The notes: generated by a model not told the origin, from the letters alone. A stretch of DNA of 8,242 nucleotides from Candidatus Paenalcaligenes intestinipullorum (GCA_019120675.1 DWUQ01000195.1:1-8242); one strand, 5' to 3'; shown: positions 1 through 5,707, counted from the stretch's first letter. Program-made: numbers and translations.

Positions 1-581
1 GCGTCTGGCTCCGCTACTACCGTGAAGCGTCGGGTATCTTTTTTGGGTGGCAGCACTGCGGCAGCATCGTCCTGGGATGCGTTTTCGTTTTGTGGCGACG
101 ACGTGTTGGGTAGCACTTGAGCGACCGCTTCAGGAAAAAAGCTCGGCTCCGAATGAGCCGCTTCGGGTGTCGAATACTCTGCTTTGGCTAATAAATCAGA
201 AAAATTAAATGCGCCTTGGTGATCACGAGTAATCCAAGCCTGAAACCCGTCCACCGCCATATGATCCACCACATACTCGTTGGATAACAACGGCCAAATG
301 GCAATGGAAAACCGAGCGGTATCGAAGGCTGCAAAAGGCTGTAAAGAATCGCGGTCGCTGAGCGCAACATCGCTGAGCTCTAGCCCAATACGTGGAAATA
401 ACGACAGCTGGATATCGCCATTAATGGTCAGAGTGCGCTGGAAGCGCTCGTACACCACCTCTTGGAGTTTGGCTTTGTAGGCGTTGGGGTCAAAGGTGAG
501 CAAAAATACTGCTGCACCAATTAGAGCCACCATAAACACCACAACCAGGCCAAATAGCCCACGCTTAAACCACGCTTTCAT
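1..581 (-). CDS. AsmA family protein, N-terminal part (runs off the left edge)
   Basis: The frame is open from an ATG at 581-579 to the left edge, giving 193 visible residues, so the C-terminus lies outside the window. The start is supported by GAGGA about five bases upstream. Residues about 8-29 form one hydrophobic membrane anchor after a short basic cytoplasmic N-terminus (MKAWFKRG). The AsmA signature follows: TFDPNAYKAKLQE, then LTINGDIQLSLFPRIGLEL, ALSD, and VDHMAVDGFQAWITRDHQG with NFSDLLA. Residues about 135-185 are a low-complexity linker rich in Ser, Pro, Ala and Asn, as is common between AsmA repeats. Known family role: inner-membrane-anchored, largely periplasmic proteins related to the VPS13/TamB-like lipid-transfer group and linked to outer-membrane biogenesis. 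The family call is secure. Which paralogue it is cannot be told from this part. It is separated from its right-hand neighbour by 332 bases and probably has its own promoter. Confidence 0.9.
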   Translation of the reverse strand, partial: MKAWFKRGLFGLVVVFMVALIGAAVFLLTFDPNAYKAKLQEVVYERFQRTLTINGDIQLSLFPRIGLELSDVALSDRDSLQPFAAFDTARFSIAIWPLLSNEYVVDHMAVDGFQAWITRDHQGAFNFSDLLAKAEYSTPEAAHSEPSFFPEAVAQVLPNTSSPQNENASQDDAAAVLPPKKDTRRFTVVAEPD

Positions 582-637
582 TCAGTCCTCGACAGTAATT
601 AGGCAGCGCGTTGACGCTGTACGACTACCTAAAGAAA

Positions 638-684
638 AAGTAGACTCTACTTAATGCTTCGCCGCTACGTTTTGGCGTAGTGGC
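638..684 (-). repeat. Two adjacent hairpins in the AsmA leader
   Basis: On the minus strand, RNA from the candidate promoter at 695-724 would meet a 9-bp stem (676-684 pairing with 661-669, including one G-U pair, loop of 6). It would then meet a 6-bp stem with a 3-base loop at 638-652, followed at once by TTTCTTT (637-631). The second stem is AT-rich and weak, so this is at best a leaky attenuator-like arrangement about 50-100 bases ahead of the start codon. No leader peptide is evident. The structures are seen in the sequence; any regulatory role is inference. Confidence 0.25.
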
Positions 685-694
685 GTTGCGGCTT

Positions 695-724
695 ATTATC
701 GCGTGTTTTGCTTGAATCCCACAA
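695..724 (-). promoter_or_regulatory. Candidate sigma-70 promoter for the AsmA gene
   Basis: On the minus strand, a -10-like GATAAT (700-695, five of six consensus bases) lies 18 bases after a poor -35-like TTGTGG (724-719). It sits about 115 bases upstream of the AsmA start in the correct orientation. The -10 is good and the -35 weak, so this is only a candidate. Confidence 0.25.
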
Positions 725-810
725 TGTTAGGAGCGGTTTTAACCGTATCCCTTTCATTAGCTAACGAATGGTTACCGCACTAGGGTTTCCGTATTACACT
801 TAGTCTCGCT

Positions 811-854
811 TATTTCAAGTTTACGCAAAATCCAAGCGCTTGGGCTATTTCAAG
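811..854. repeat. Direct repeats TATTTCAAG bracketing palindrome CCAAGCGCTTGG
   Basis: TATTTCAAG occurs at 811-819 and again at 846-854. Between them lies the perfect 12-base palindrome at 832-843. CAAG also recurs at 866-869 and 887-890, so five copies fall within about 75 bases. The arrangement looks like a possible protein-binding region between the two minus-strand genes. No known regulator is recognised. Confidence 0.35.
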
Positions 855-889
855 CACCCTCAATACAAGCACAGAAGCTTGCCCGTCAA

Positions 890-905
890 GCCACCCTTAG
901 GTGGC
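890..905 (-). terminator. Weak candidate terminator hairpin after the 175-aa gene
   Basis: GCCACC and GGTGGC form a perfect 6-bp stem with a CTTA loop, starting eight bases beyond the stop codon of the 914-1441 gene. On the minus strand only TT follows before mixed sequence, so the U-run of an intrinsic terminator is missing. Position and GC-rich stem favour a 3'-end structure, but efficient termination by itself is doubtful. Confidence 0.35.
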
Positions 906-913
906 GATCCAAA

Positions 914-1441
914 TTAAAAATGTTCAGCAATAACCTGAGCAAAGGCTGCCTCAGCAGTGCTGCCTGCACGCATCAGGTCACTAATTTGTTGGCTATACGC
1001 TTGAATACCTGCAGGCAACTGCTCTCGGTGAGTACGGAAATACGCGTACTTATCCACCTCGATCTGATCAGGGTCAGCGGCGACGGTACGAGTACGGGCG
1101 GCACCTGAGGCGCGCGAGCCTGCACTGCGGGTGGCGGTGCGTCGGGCTGTAGGCGCAGGCGCTACCAGCGCTTGACGTACCTGAGCCAGCGTAAAGGTTT
1201 GAGAAAGATTGTCGCTGACCACCCCGTTTTCATTGAGCGGCAGCAATAAATGCTTGCCATCAAAGGCCATTTTAAAACCGCGACTGTTGGTGAGCTGGTA
1301 ACTGGGGTGCTTGGCATGGCCGGGGAACTCAATCTGTAATTCCTCACCATATAGCTCCATGCGCTCAATGACATCTTTTAAAAATTCGATTGAAAGAGAA
1401 GTAAGTTCGCCATTCCAGCGTGTGGTGCGTCGAGTTGCCAC
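914..1441 (-). CDS. Hypothetical protein, 175 aa, two regions joined by an Ala/Arg/Thr linker
   Basis: I do not recognise this family. The start is GTG at 1441-1439, with AGGA eight bases upstream. An in-frame TAG a little further upstream rules out a much longer N-terminus. Residues 1-92 look like a compact domain: basic N-terminus (ATRRTTRW), a helix about 15-31, then short strands containing LQIEFPG, SYQL, FKMAFDGKHLLLPL and a closing helix (LAQVRQAL). Residues 93-120 are a low-complexity linker rich in Ala, Arg, Thr and Ser. Residues 121-175 are predicted helical and include DKYAYFRTHREQLP and IQAYSQQISDLMRAG. There is no signal peptide or membrane segment, so it is probably cytoplasmic. 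The basic N-terminus and linker could contact nucleic acid, but that is a guess. It is transcribed alone, with 412 bases upstream. Confidence 0.8.
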   Translation of the reverse strand: MATRRTTRWNGELTSLSIEFLKDVIERMELYGEELQIEFPGHAKHPSYQLTNSRGFKMAFDGKHLLLPLNENGVVSDNLSQTFTLAQVRQALVAPAPTARRTATRSAGSRASGAARTRTVAADPDQIEVDKYAYFRTHREQLPAGIQAYSQQISDLMRAGSTAEAAFAQVIAEHF

Positions 1442-1486
1442 GAGTCTGTTCCTAAAATGCGGTAGGGCTAAAGGCCTCTACCTATG

Positions 1487-1515
1487 CTTATCCAAACTTT
1501 ATTTTAATGCGTCCA
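1487..1515 (-). promoter_or_regulatory. Candidate sigma-70 promoter for the 175-aa gene
   Basis: On the minus strand, TGGACG (1515-1510) and GATAAG (1492-1487) each match four of six consensus bases and are separated by exactly 17 bases. The leader to the GTG start would be about 40 bases. Spacing and location fit, but both hexamers are imperfect. Confidence 0.3.
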
Positions 1516-1642
1516 TTTGTATCGGCATACCCATGGCCTTAAAAAAACGCACACGCTCTGCGCAGAGAAGCTCCGAAAGTTGTCAAGGTGTCGTATAAAA
1601 CTACGTAAAACTACTACACTTTCTTTGGAGTTTAGGCAGAGC

Positions 1643-1677
1643 AAAAAATACCGCAATCATGAAAGCCATGATTGCGG
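1643..1677 (-). terminator. Strong intrinsic terminator on the minus strand
   Basis: CCGCAATCATG (1651-1661) and CATGATTGCGG (1667-1677) form a perfect 11-bp stem with a 5-base loop. Read on the minus strand, the stem is followed by TA and then six T (1648-1643), the classic rho-independent layout. On the plus strand no T-run follows, so it works in one direction. No annotated minus-strand gene ends just before it: the nearest upstream minus gene is the kinase ending at 2316, beyond the convergent GNAT gene. It therefore ends either antisense read-through or an unannotated short RNA. Confidence 0.75.
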
Positions 1678-1853
1678 CAAATGCCCCGTCAGAAATCTTG
1701 CACGAAACTCTGAACCAAAAGGGACACAGCAAAATTGCTACAAGCATCGTTATATTATCATGCACATAACGCTTTGCAGGCTTTTCAAAAAAATAAGACG
1801 CGTATGCTTAAATTGATTGCTCTACCTTCTTTGTCATTAATTTTGGATTTCTT

Positions 1854-2300
1854 GTGTTAGTAGAAGCTGCCTCTTTGTGCCTTGTGGATCAAGACTTAAC
1901 CCTACGCCTCGACATTACGTGTCACCATAATCCGGTGGAAGGTTGGCCGGCATTTTATCAGTTCAGCATGCAGCAAAATGACCAAATCGCTGGCGTCATT
2001 CATTTGCGCATTGGTGATCAAGCTGAGTTAACTGGGCACCTCGGGCATATTGGCTATGAGGTTTTTCCTGACTTCCGTGGGCAACGCTTTGCATTACGCG
2101 CTACACAGCTGCTGTTGCCATTAGCACGCCAGAATGGCCTACAAGAGCTGTGGATTACGTGCAATCCCGATAACGTTCCCTCCTTAAAGACCTGTATGCG
2201 TTTAGGCGCTGACTATATTGACCAAGTACCCGTACCCGAAGACTGCCCCATGTATGAGCGCGGCGAACGGGTTAAGTGCCGATTCCGACTACGCTTGTAA
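1854..2300 (+). CDS. GNAT family N-acetyltransferase
   Basis: This 148-aa protein belongs to the GNAT fold (acetyl-CoA-dependent N-acetyl transfer). Strands near the N-terminus (LTLRLDITCHH, FYQFSMQ, IAGVIHLRIG) lead into HIGYEVFPDFRGQRFALRA at about 65-83, the acetyl-CoA pyrophosphate-binding motif A. The usual RGxGxA is RGQRFA here (75-80), so the second Gly is Arg78. It is followed by the helix LLLPLARQNGL, motif B ELWITCNPDNVPS (98-110), then the helix ending MRLGAD. The C-terminus (PMYERGERVKCRFRL) resembles a known subgroup of small bacterial GNAT proteins of unknown substrate. The start is GTG at 1854 with a weak GGA six bases upstream. The nearest upstream in-frame stop is at 1809-1811 and no ATG lies between, so this is the best start. 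It is convergent with the kinase gene, with 15 bases between stop codons and no clear terminator there. It is probably cytoplasmic; the substrate cannot be told. Confidence 0.88.
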   Translation: MLVEAASLCLVDQDLTLRLDITCHHNPVEGWPAFYQFSMQQNDQIAGVIHLRIGDQAELTGHLGHIGYEVFPDFRGQRFALRATQLLLPLARQNGLQELWITCNPDNVPSLKTCMRLGADYIDQVPVPEDCPMYERGERVKCRFRLRL

Positions 2301-2315
2301 CGAGATGCTGTCGCC

Positions 2316-4517
2316 TTAGGTCGAGGCAATCGAATTTAAGGGATGGGCGTTGGGTACACGCTGTAAACACAAGCTAAATACCGTAGCCCCTTCAGTGGTA
2401 CGTCGATAGCTTAGACGCCCTTGGTGTGCTTGGGCAATGGCTTGGGTTAGGTACAGCCCCAGACCCGCCCCGAGCTCTTGCTCATCCGCGGGGCCTCGCT
2501 CAAACGCCGCAAAGGCTTGCGAAGCCTCCAGCGTCAGACCCTCCCCTAAATCGATTACCTCAATTTCCAAACGATCTTTGGCCGCCTCACGCAATACCAA
2601 CTGCACAGACGTACTGGGGTCAGAGTAACGGCAAGCATTAACCAACAAGGCACCCAACGCAAAACGAATCGCCTCCGCATTGCCTACGCCGACCAAATAC
2701 CGATTAATGACGGTTAACTCGATGCTGCGCTGCTTAAATAACTGCTGCGTATCACGTATCGCTTGCTCCGCCACATCCAGTAAAATATAAGCATGGGGAG
2801 CAAAAAAAGCGCCCTGCTGAGTATGCAAACGCCATAAACGATAGCTCCAGCTTAATCGTCTAAGCTGCGGCAACGCTAAAGCCAAGCCTCGCAAACGATG
2901 CAACAATGCCGCTGGGCTTTCGTTATAGACAAGATTAGGCTGACTGAGCCCTGTATTGGGCCAGTTCTGCAGTAATGGTGCAGCGTCTGGCCAATGGTGA
3001 CGGTATTCTTCATAAAAGCTTGCCAACTCGATGCTTAAAGTCTCAGCGGCCTCACGGATTGGCTCAAAATGCTGTGTTAAGGTGCTGTCAAGGATACGGA
3101 TTTGGCTGCTGCCATCGGCCACCACGTCGTAGCGTATGCTGAGCCAAACACCGCTGTTTAACTCTACTTCTACTGAAGCACTCTCACCAACCTTCAAGCT
3201 CGGTGTGGTCACCGAGTTGGTATCGAGATGCAGCAAGCGTTGGTTGAGCTGACGAATATAAGGCTCAATATTCGTAGGTTGGGATGAAGCCAAGCCCAAT
3301 TGGCTCAAATACCCCTGCATCGCCTTGTTGCTAACAATTAATTCGCCTTGCTGATCAAAAACGGCCAATCCTACGGCAGACACCTCGAACAGTAGGATCA
3401 ACTGACGTTGTAGCGCTTCCAACTCGGTGCTGCGTTGTGAGGCCAAGGCGTTCGATTCTTCAAGCTGCTGCAGCAGCAATTGCTGCTGCTGATAGCGCTC
3501 GGTAGTGGGACGAACGAAAATAACCGCCCCATTAGAGCCCTGACCTAAAGGCATAGGAAAAAGCAGAAAATCCGCATACTGGGGAGCTGACCCATGGCTT
3601 TGCGGCATCGGCACATCTGAGACCACACTCGGTATACCTTTTAAGGTTTCGATAATCGCGCGTTCAATCGAACCACGGCCTTGAGCCAGCGGTAAGGAGC
3701 TGAGCACGCTATGCCCCACTACACGATTGATCTCCACTCCGAACAGCTGAGTCATCGCGGGGTTGCACAATAAGCAAGTAAAGCGCTCATCCACCACGAG
3801 CATGCCTTCGTCTGAAACCTCAAGCAGCATTTCTGAAAAATGTCGTGCTTTATCGGCGGTTTGCTGCGCGCGCCGGGCTTGTTTGAGTTCGTAACGTAGA
3901 CGTGACCAGACCCAGGCTGCGGCGAGTAGTACCCCCATCACTGCCAAGATTGCTTGGCTCAGAGCTAAAAACAGTTGCTGACGACGCGAAGCAAAGCCTT
4001 GGCGCTCTTGCTGCAAAATGCGATTATTGAGCACCTGCAATTGTGTGACGATCGGAGTGAGCGTTTTTTGCATTTGCTTCAATTCATCAAGTGTTAAGCT
4101 ACGGCCGTCCTGCCAAAGCACTCGGTTTTCGAAGCTTTCAACGGCATTTAGCAGCTCATCCAGCTCACCCATTCGAAGTAAATAGCGCTTTTGTGGCCCA
4201 GTCAAAAGCAAGGTTAAGCGGCTGAGAAAAATCTCGTATCGGTTAAATACTCGCCCCTCATGTTGCGTGCCTCCTACGACTTGCGCCGCGGAGATCTCTG
4301 CCAACAAACGTAAGCCTTCCTGTTGGGTTTGCATGGTGACCCACAGCATATCATCGCCTAAGTTTTTGCGTAAATCACGGTGGCTTTGTAAGAGTTGAAC
4401 AAAGGCAACCGCTAACCACAGCAAGCAGGCCACTAAGACAAGTAAGGCAATATATTTAGAAACGCTGCGCCGAGCAGGTTGCGTAGGCGTCAACACGGAC
4501 CAAGCGCGTGATTTCAT
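2316..4517 (-). CDS. Membrane sensor histidine-kinase-like protein, two PAS domains, no canonical phosphoacceptor His
   Basis: This 733-aa inner-membrane sensor starts at an ATG overlapping the upstream stop by four bases (ATGA), so translation is coupled. Domains in order: TM1 about 21-43; a mostly helical periplasmic region 44-182; TM2 about 183-205; PAS about 226-340; Gln/Leu/Glu-rich coiled coil 340-372; second PAS about 373-475; DHp-like region about 483-570; HATPase_c 571-718. The ATP site looks intact: N box with Asn627 (LLVNACRYSD), G1 DLGEG (656-660), F box FAAFERG (669-675), G2 GAGLGL (683-688), and closing GATVFSL. In the DHp-like region the H-box match is LSIELAS (494-500): Ile496 (codon 3032-3030, ATC) replaces His, while the following Glu497 is kept. 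From there to the end of DHp helix 2 is about 17 residues longer than usual. His540 (HRLRG) is the only other H-x-L-R match. It may bind ATP without canonical autophosphorylation. The kinase fold is secure; loss of the His rests on hand alignment. Confidence 0.9.
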   Translation of the reverse strand: MKSRAWSVLTPTQPARRSVSKYIALLVLVACLLWLAVAFVQLLQSHRDLRKNLGDDMLWVTMQTQQEGLRLLAEISAAQVVGGTQHEGRVFNRYEIFLSRLTLLLTGPQKRYLLRMGELDELLNAVESFENRVLWQDGRSLTLDELKQMQKTLTPIVTQLQVLNNRILQQERQGFASRRQQLFLALSQAILAVMGVLLAAAWVWSRLRYELKQARRAQQTADKARHFSEMLLEVSDEGMLVVDERFTCLLCNPAMTQLFGVEINRVVGHSVLSSLPLAQGRGSIERAIIETLKGIPSVVSDVPMPQSHGSAPQYADFLLFPMPLGQGSNGAVIFVRPTTERYQQQQLLLQQLEESNALASQRSTELEALQRQLILLFEVSAVGLAVFDQQGELIVSNKAMQGYLSQLGLASSQPTNIEPYIRQLNQRLLHLDTNSVTTPSLKVGESASVEVELNSGVWLSIRYDVVADGSSQIRILDSTLTQHFEPIREAAETLSIELASFYEEYRHHWPDAAPLLQNWPNTGLSQPNLVYNESPAALLHRLRGLALALPQLRRLSWSYRLWRLHTQQGAFFAPHAYILLDVAEQAIRDTQQLFKQRSIELTVINRYLVGVGNAEAIRFALGALLVNACRYSDPSTSVQLVLREAAKDRLEIEVIDLGEGLTLEASQAFAAFERGPADEQELGAGLGLYLTQAIAQAHQGRLSYRRTTEGATVFSLCLQRVPNAHPLNSIAST
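3465..3489. repeat. CTG/CAG triplet repeat with 20-base perfect palindrome
   Basis: GCAGCAGCAATTGCTGCTGC at 3470-3489 is perfectly self-complementary, and an overlapping palindrome CTGCTGCAGCAG lies at 3465-3476. It sits inside the kinase gene and encodes the QQQQLLLQQL segment (343-352) of the coiled coil between the two PAS domains. Slippage here in steps of three would change coiled-coil length without a frameshift. Confidence 0.6.
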
Positions 4518-5557
4518 TTAGAAAGCTCCTGACCGACTAAACTTACCACTAGGCTGGACAGCCACACGCCGAGCAGCTCACTTTGACGTTCGACCTCTAG
4601 ATCGACGAGCCAATGCGCTACATGTTGTGTGATCGTATCCGCTTCATAGGGCGTGACGCCACTGAGCGCATGCATTGCGCTACCTTGCATTAGGCCTTGT
4701 GCGATGTGCAACGCGGGCCCTGCCAAGCCAAAGCGCGTACTGAGCACATGAGTCATTTGCTCCGCATAGATGGCCATATTAAAACAAAACACCACGCTCA
4801 CCGCAGCGCTCAAGTACGAGGCCTGTGGCGTTAGAGGCCGCAGATACAGCCAATAGTTTGGTTGGGCTTGAGTATACACACACGCAGCTGGCGTCAGCGC
4901 ACTTGCCTCTAAGGGCTGAGCAAACCGCCATAAGATTTGTTGAAAATCCGTGTGGGCGGCAGCCTCTAAGAGCCAGGTTGCTGGATCAGGCTGGTTGAAT
5001 TCAGTATGGGCTTGGGCATTAGCGGCCAGCACGTGACCCTGCTCATCCACCAGCAACACCGCGTTATCCAAGGTATTAAATTCGTTATGAAAGCGCTGTA
5101 AACCTAACGCATTTTCACTGGAAACTTTAAGCCGACGCCCCGGGCTGAGCAAGGAGACCTCGCTACGCGAAGCCTTATCCTGTAGGGCGGTCTGGAGGCT
5201 CTGTAACAAACCCTCACTAGAAAGCTCACCCGTTAAAGGATAAACCCAGTTGAGTGCACTGAGTAACTGTTCATCTTGAATCGCCTGTGGCATTAACAGT
5301 AACAGAGGTACTTGCTGCCCCCAAGCAGCCGCCGCTGGCGGCAGCGTCCCATGTATTAAGGCATCCGCATACGCGTCAAACTGACAGACCACCACCTCGG
5401 GGGTGTGTTCGGAAAAAAACATGAGTGCCGTAGCGATATCCAGTGCTCGCCAGACTTGATGACCAGCTTGCTCCAACACGGTAGCATTTTTCTGTAATCG
5501 CTTTGGGTCGGGATCGATATACAGCAAATGACACACGGGAATGCTGGGGCTTACCAT
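4514..5557 (-). CDS. Degenerate receiver / PAS / LuxR-like HTH protein, partner of the sensor kinase
   Basis: This 347-aa cytoplasmic protein is first in the kinase operon. The ATG at 5557 has GAGG eight bases upstream. Residues 9-125 look like a receiver (LLYIDPDPKRL, PEVVVCQFD, VPLLLLMP, VYPLTGELSSEGLLQSL). Asp15 of the acidic pocket is kept. The phosphoacceptor position is Gln59 (codon CAG, 5383-5381), the Thr/Ser position is Met89, and the Lys position is Thr109 or nearby, so it should not be phosphorylated in the normal way. Asp61 is two residues off. Residues about 156-262 resemble a PAS domain (NAVLLVDEQGHVLAANAQA). Residues about 274-336 resemble a LuxR-type HTH (RFGL..AQGL..GVT..TITQHV..EVERQSELL). 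Compared with the family pattern, the first helix is about four residues short, about three residues are inserted, and the recognition helix has no Lys or Arg. It may be a DNA-binding relic or may bind protein instead. The gene is sound; domain labels are from hand comparison. Confidence 0.82.
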   Translation of the reverse strand: MVSPSIPVCHLLYIDPDPKRLQKNATVLEQAGHQVWRALDIATALMFFSEHTPEVVVCQFDAYADALIHGTLPPAAAAWGQQVPLLLLMPQAIQDEQLLSALNWVYPLTGELSSEGLLQSLQTALQDKASRSEVSLLSPGRRLKVSSENALGLQRFHNEFNTLDNAVLLVDEQGHVLAANAQAHTEFNQPDPATWLLEAAAHTDFQQILWRFAQPLEASALTPAACVYTQAQPNYWLYLRPLTPQASYLSAAVSVVFCFNMAIYAEQMTHVLSTRFGLAGPALHIAQGLMQGSAMHALSGVTPYEADTITQHVAHWLVDLEVERQSELLGVWLSSLVVSLVGQELSK

Positions 5558-5589
5558 AGAAACTACCTCAAAAACCGTGTAGGCACTGA

Positions 5590-5622
5590 GTACGTCGGTC
5601 GTTGCCTTTTCCGAAGTCGTAC
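5590..5622. repeat. Imperfect inverted repeat in the leader of the regulator-kinase operon
   Basis: GTACG (5590-5594) pairs with CGTAC (5618-5622), and CGG (5596-5598) with CCG (5611-5613), with unequal bulges and a 12-base loop. It lies between the candidate promoter and the start codon, so it could be an operator or a leader hairpin. No known motif is recognised. Confidence 0.3.
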
Positions 5623-5645
5623 GCTAGACGGTGTGCATAAAGCTT

Positions 5646-5674
5646 CTAATAGTAAAGAAGAACCCACCCATCAA
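5646..5674 (-). promoter_or_regulatory. Candidate sigma-70 promoter for the regulator-kinase operon
   Basis: On the minus strand, TTGATG (5674-5669) and TATTAG (5651-5646) each match four of six consensus bases with exactly 17 bases between them. The resulting leader of about 80 bases includes the inverted repeat at 5590-5622. No intrinsic terminator is visible between dnaQ and this site, so read-through from dnaQ is also possible. Confidence 0.4.
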
Positions 5675-5707
5675 TCTGAAACTAAATATTTCTATTTGTT
5701 AGGTTGG

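Larger units (their letters stand above)
582..913. other. Intergenic region upstream of the AsmA gene and downstream of the 175-aa gene
   Basis: No credible coding frame or RNA gene is visible in these 332 bases. It must hold the promoter and leader of the AsmA gene (minus strand) and the end of the 914-1441 transcript. Visible structure: a 15-base odd-centred palindrome at 638-652 (AAGTAGACTCTACTT) followed on the minus strand by TTTCTTT; a hairpin at 661-684 with a 9-bp stem (one G-U pair) and 6-base loop; a perfect palindrome CCAAGCGCTTGG at 832-843 flanked by direct repeats of TATTTCAAG; and a short GC-rich hairpin at 890-905. The palindromes suggest leader structure or protein binding, but none matches an operator I recognise. 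Confidence 0.6.
1442..1853. other. Intergenic region between divergent genes (175-aa protein and GNAT)
   Basis: These 412 bases separate genes that point away from each other. The main feature is a minus-strand intrinsic terminator at 1643-1677, which shields the left gene from transcription arriving from the right. A perfect palindrome CTCTGCGCAGAG lies at 1556-1567. A consensus -35-like TTGACA occurs on the minus strand at 1586-1581, but no -10 lies at a usable distance. The AT-rich stretch around 1750-1760 contains a minus-strand GATAAT (1759-1754) that could start a short RNA ending at the terminator. I saw no clear promoter for the plus-strand GNAT gene; a weak TTGATT (1813-1818) with TTAATT 18 bases on would leave almost no leader. 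Small frames here are discussed as rejected. Confidence 0.55.

Noticed and set aside
188..480. Short frames on both strands inside the AsmA region
   Set aside because: They overlap the AsmA-family frame, which has the family signature and a good ribosome binding site.
706..722. Possible tRNA T-arm (GCTTGAATCCC)
   Set aside because: No acceptor stem, D-arm or anticodon arm can be built around it.
1581..1586. Perfect TTGACA on the minus strand as a -35 box
   Set aside because: No -10-like hexamer lies 15-19 bases downstream (the sequence there is GC-rich, around CTCTGCGCAGAG).
1601..1747. Minus-strand 48-aa frame with a hydrophobic stretch (GAFAAIMAFMIAVFFAL)
   Set aside because: It could be a small membrane protein, but it has no Shine-Dalgarno sequence and runs through the strong minus-strand terminator. 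Its hydrophobic part is largely the stem and T-run sequence.
1659..1769. Plus-strand 36-aa frame beginning MKAMIAANAPSEILHETL
   Set aside because: It looks protein-like, but it begins inside the terminator stem, has no ribosome binding site, and is too short to judge. It would need ribosome profiling.
1517..1816. Plus-strand 99-aa open frame in the intergenic region
   Set aside because: Its composition is very rich in Lys, Arg, Cys and His without domain pattern, it has no clear ribosome binding site, and it reads straight through the terminator hairpin at 1643-1677.
2426..2641. Plus-strand frames opposite the kinase ATPase domain
   Set aside because: They are antisense shadows of a well-supported gene with clear ATPase motifs.
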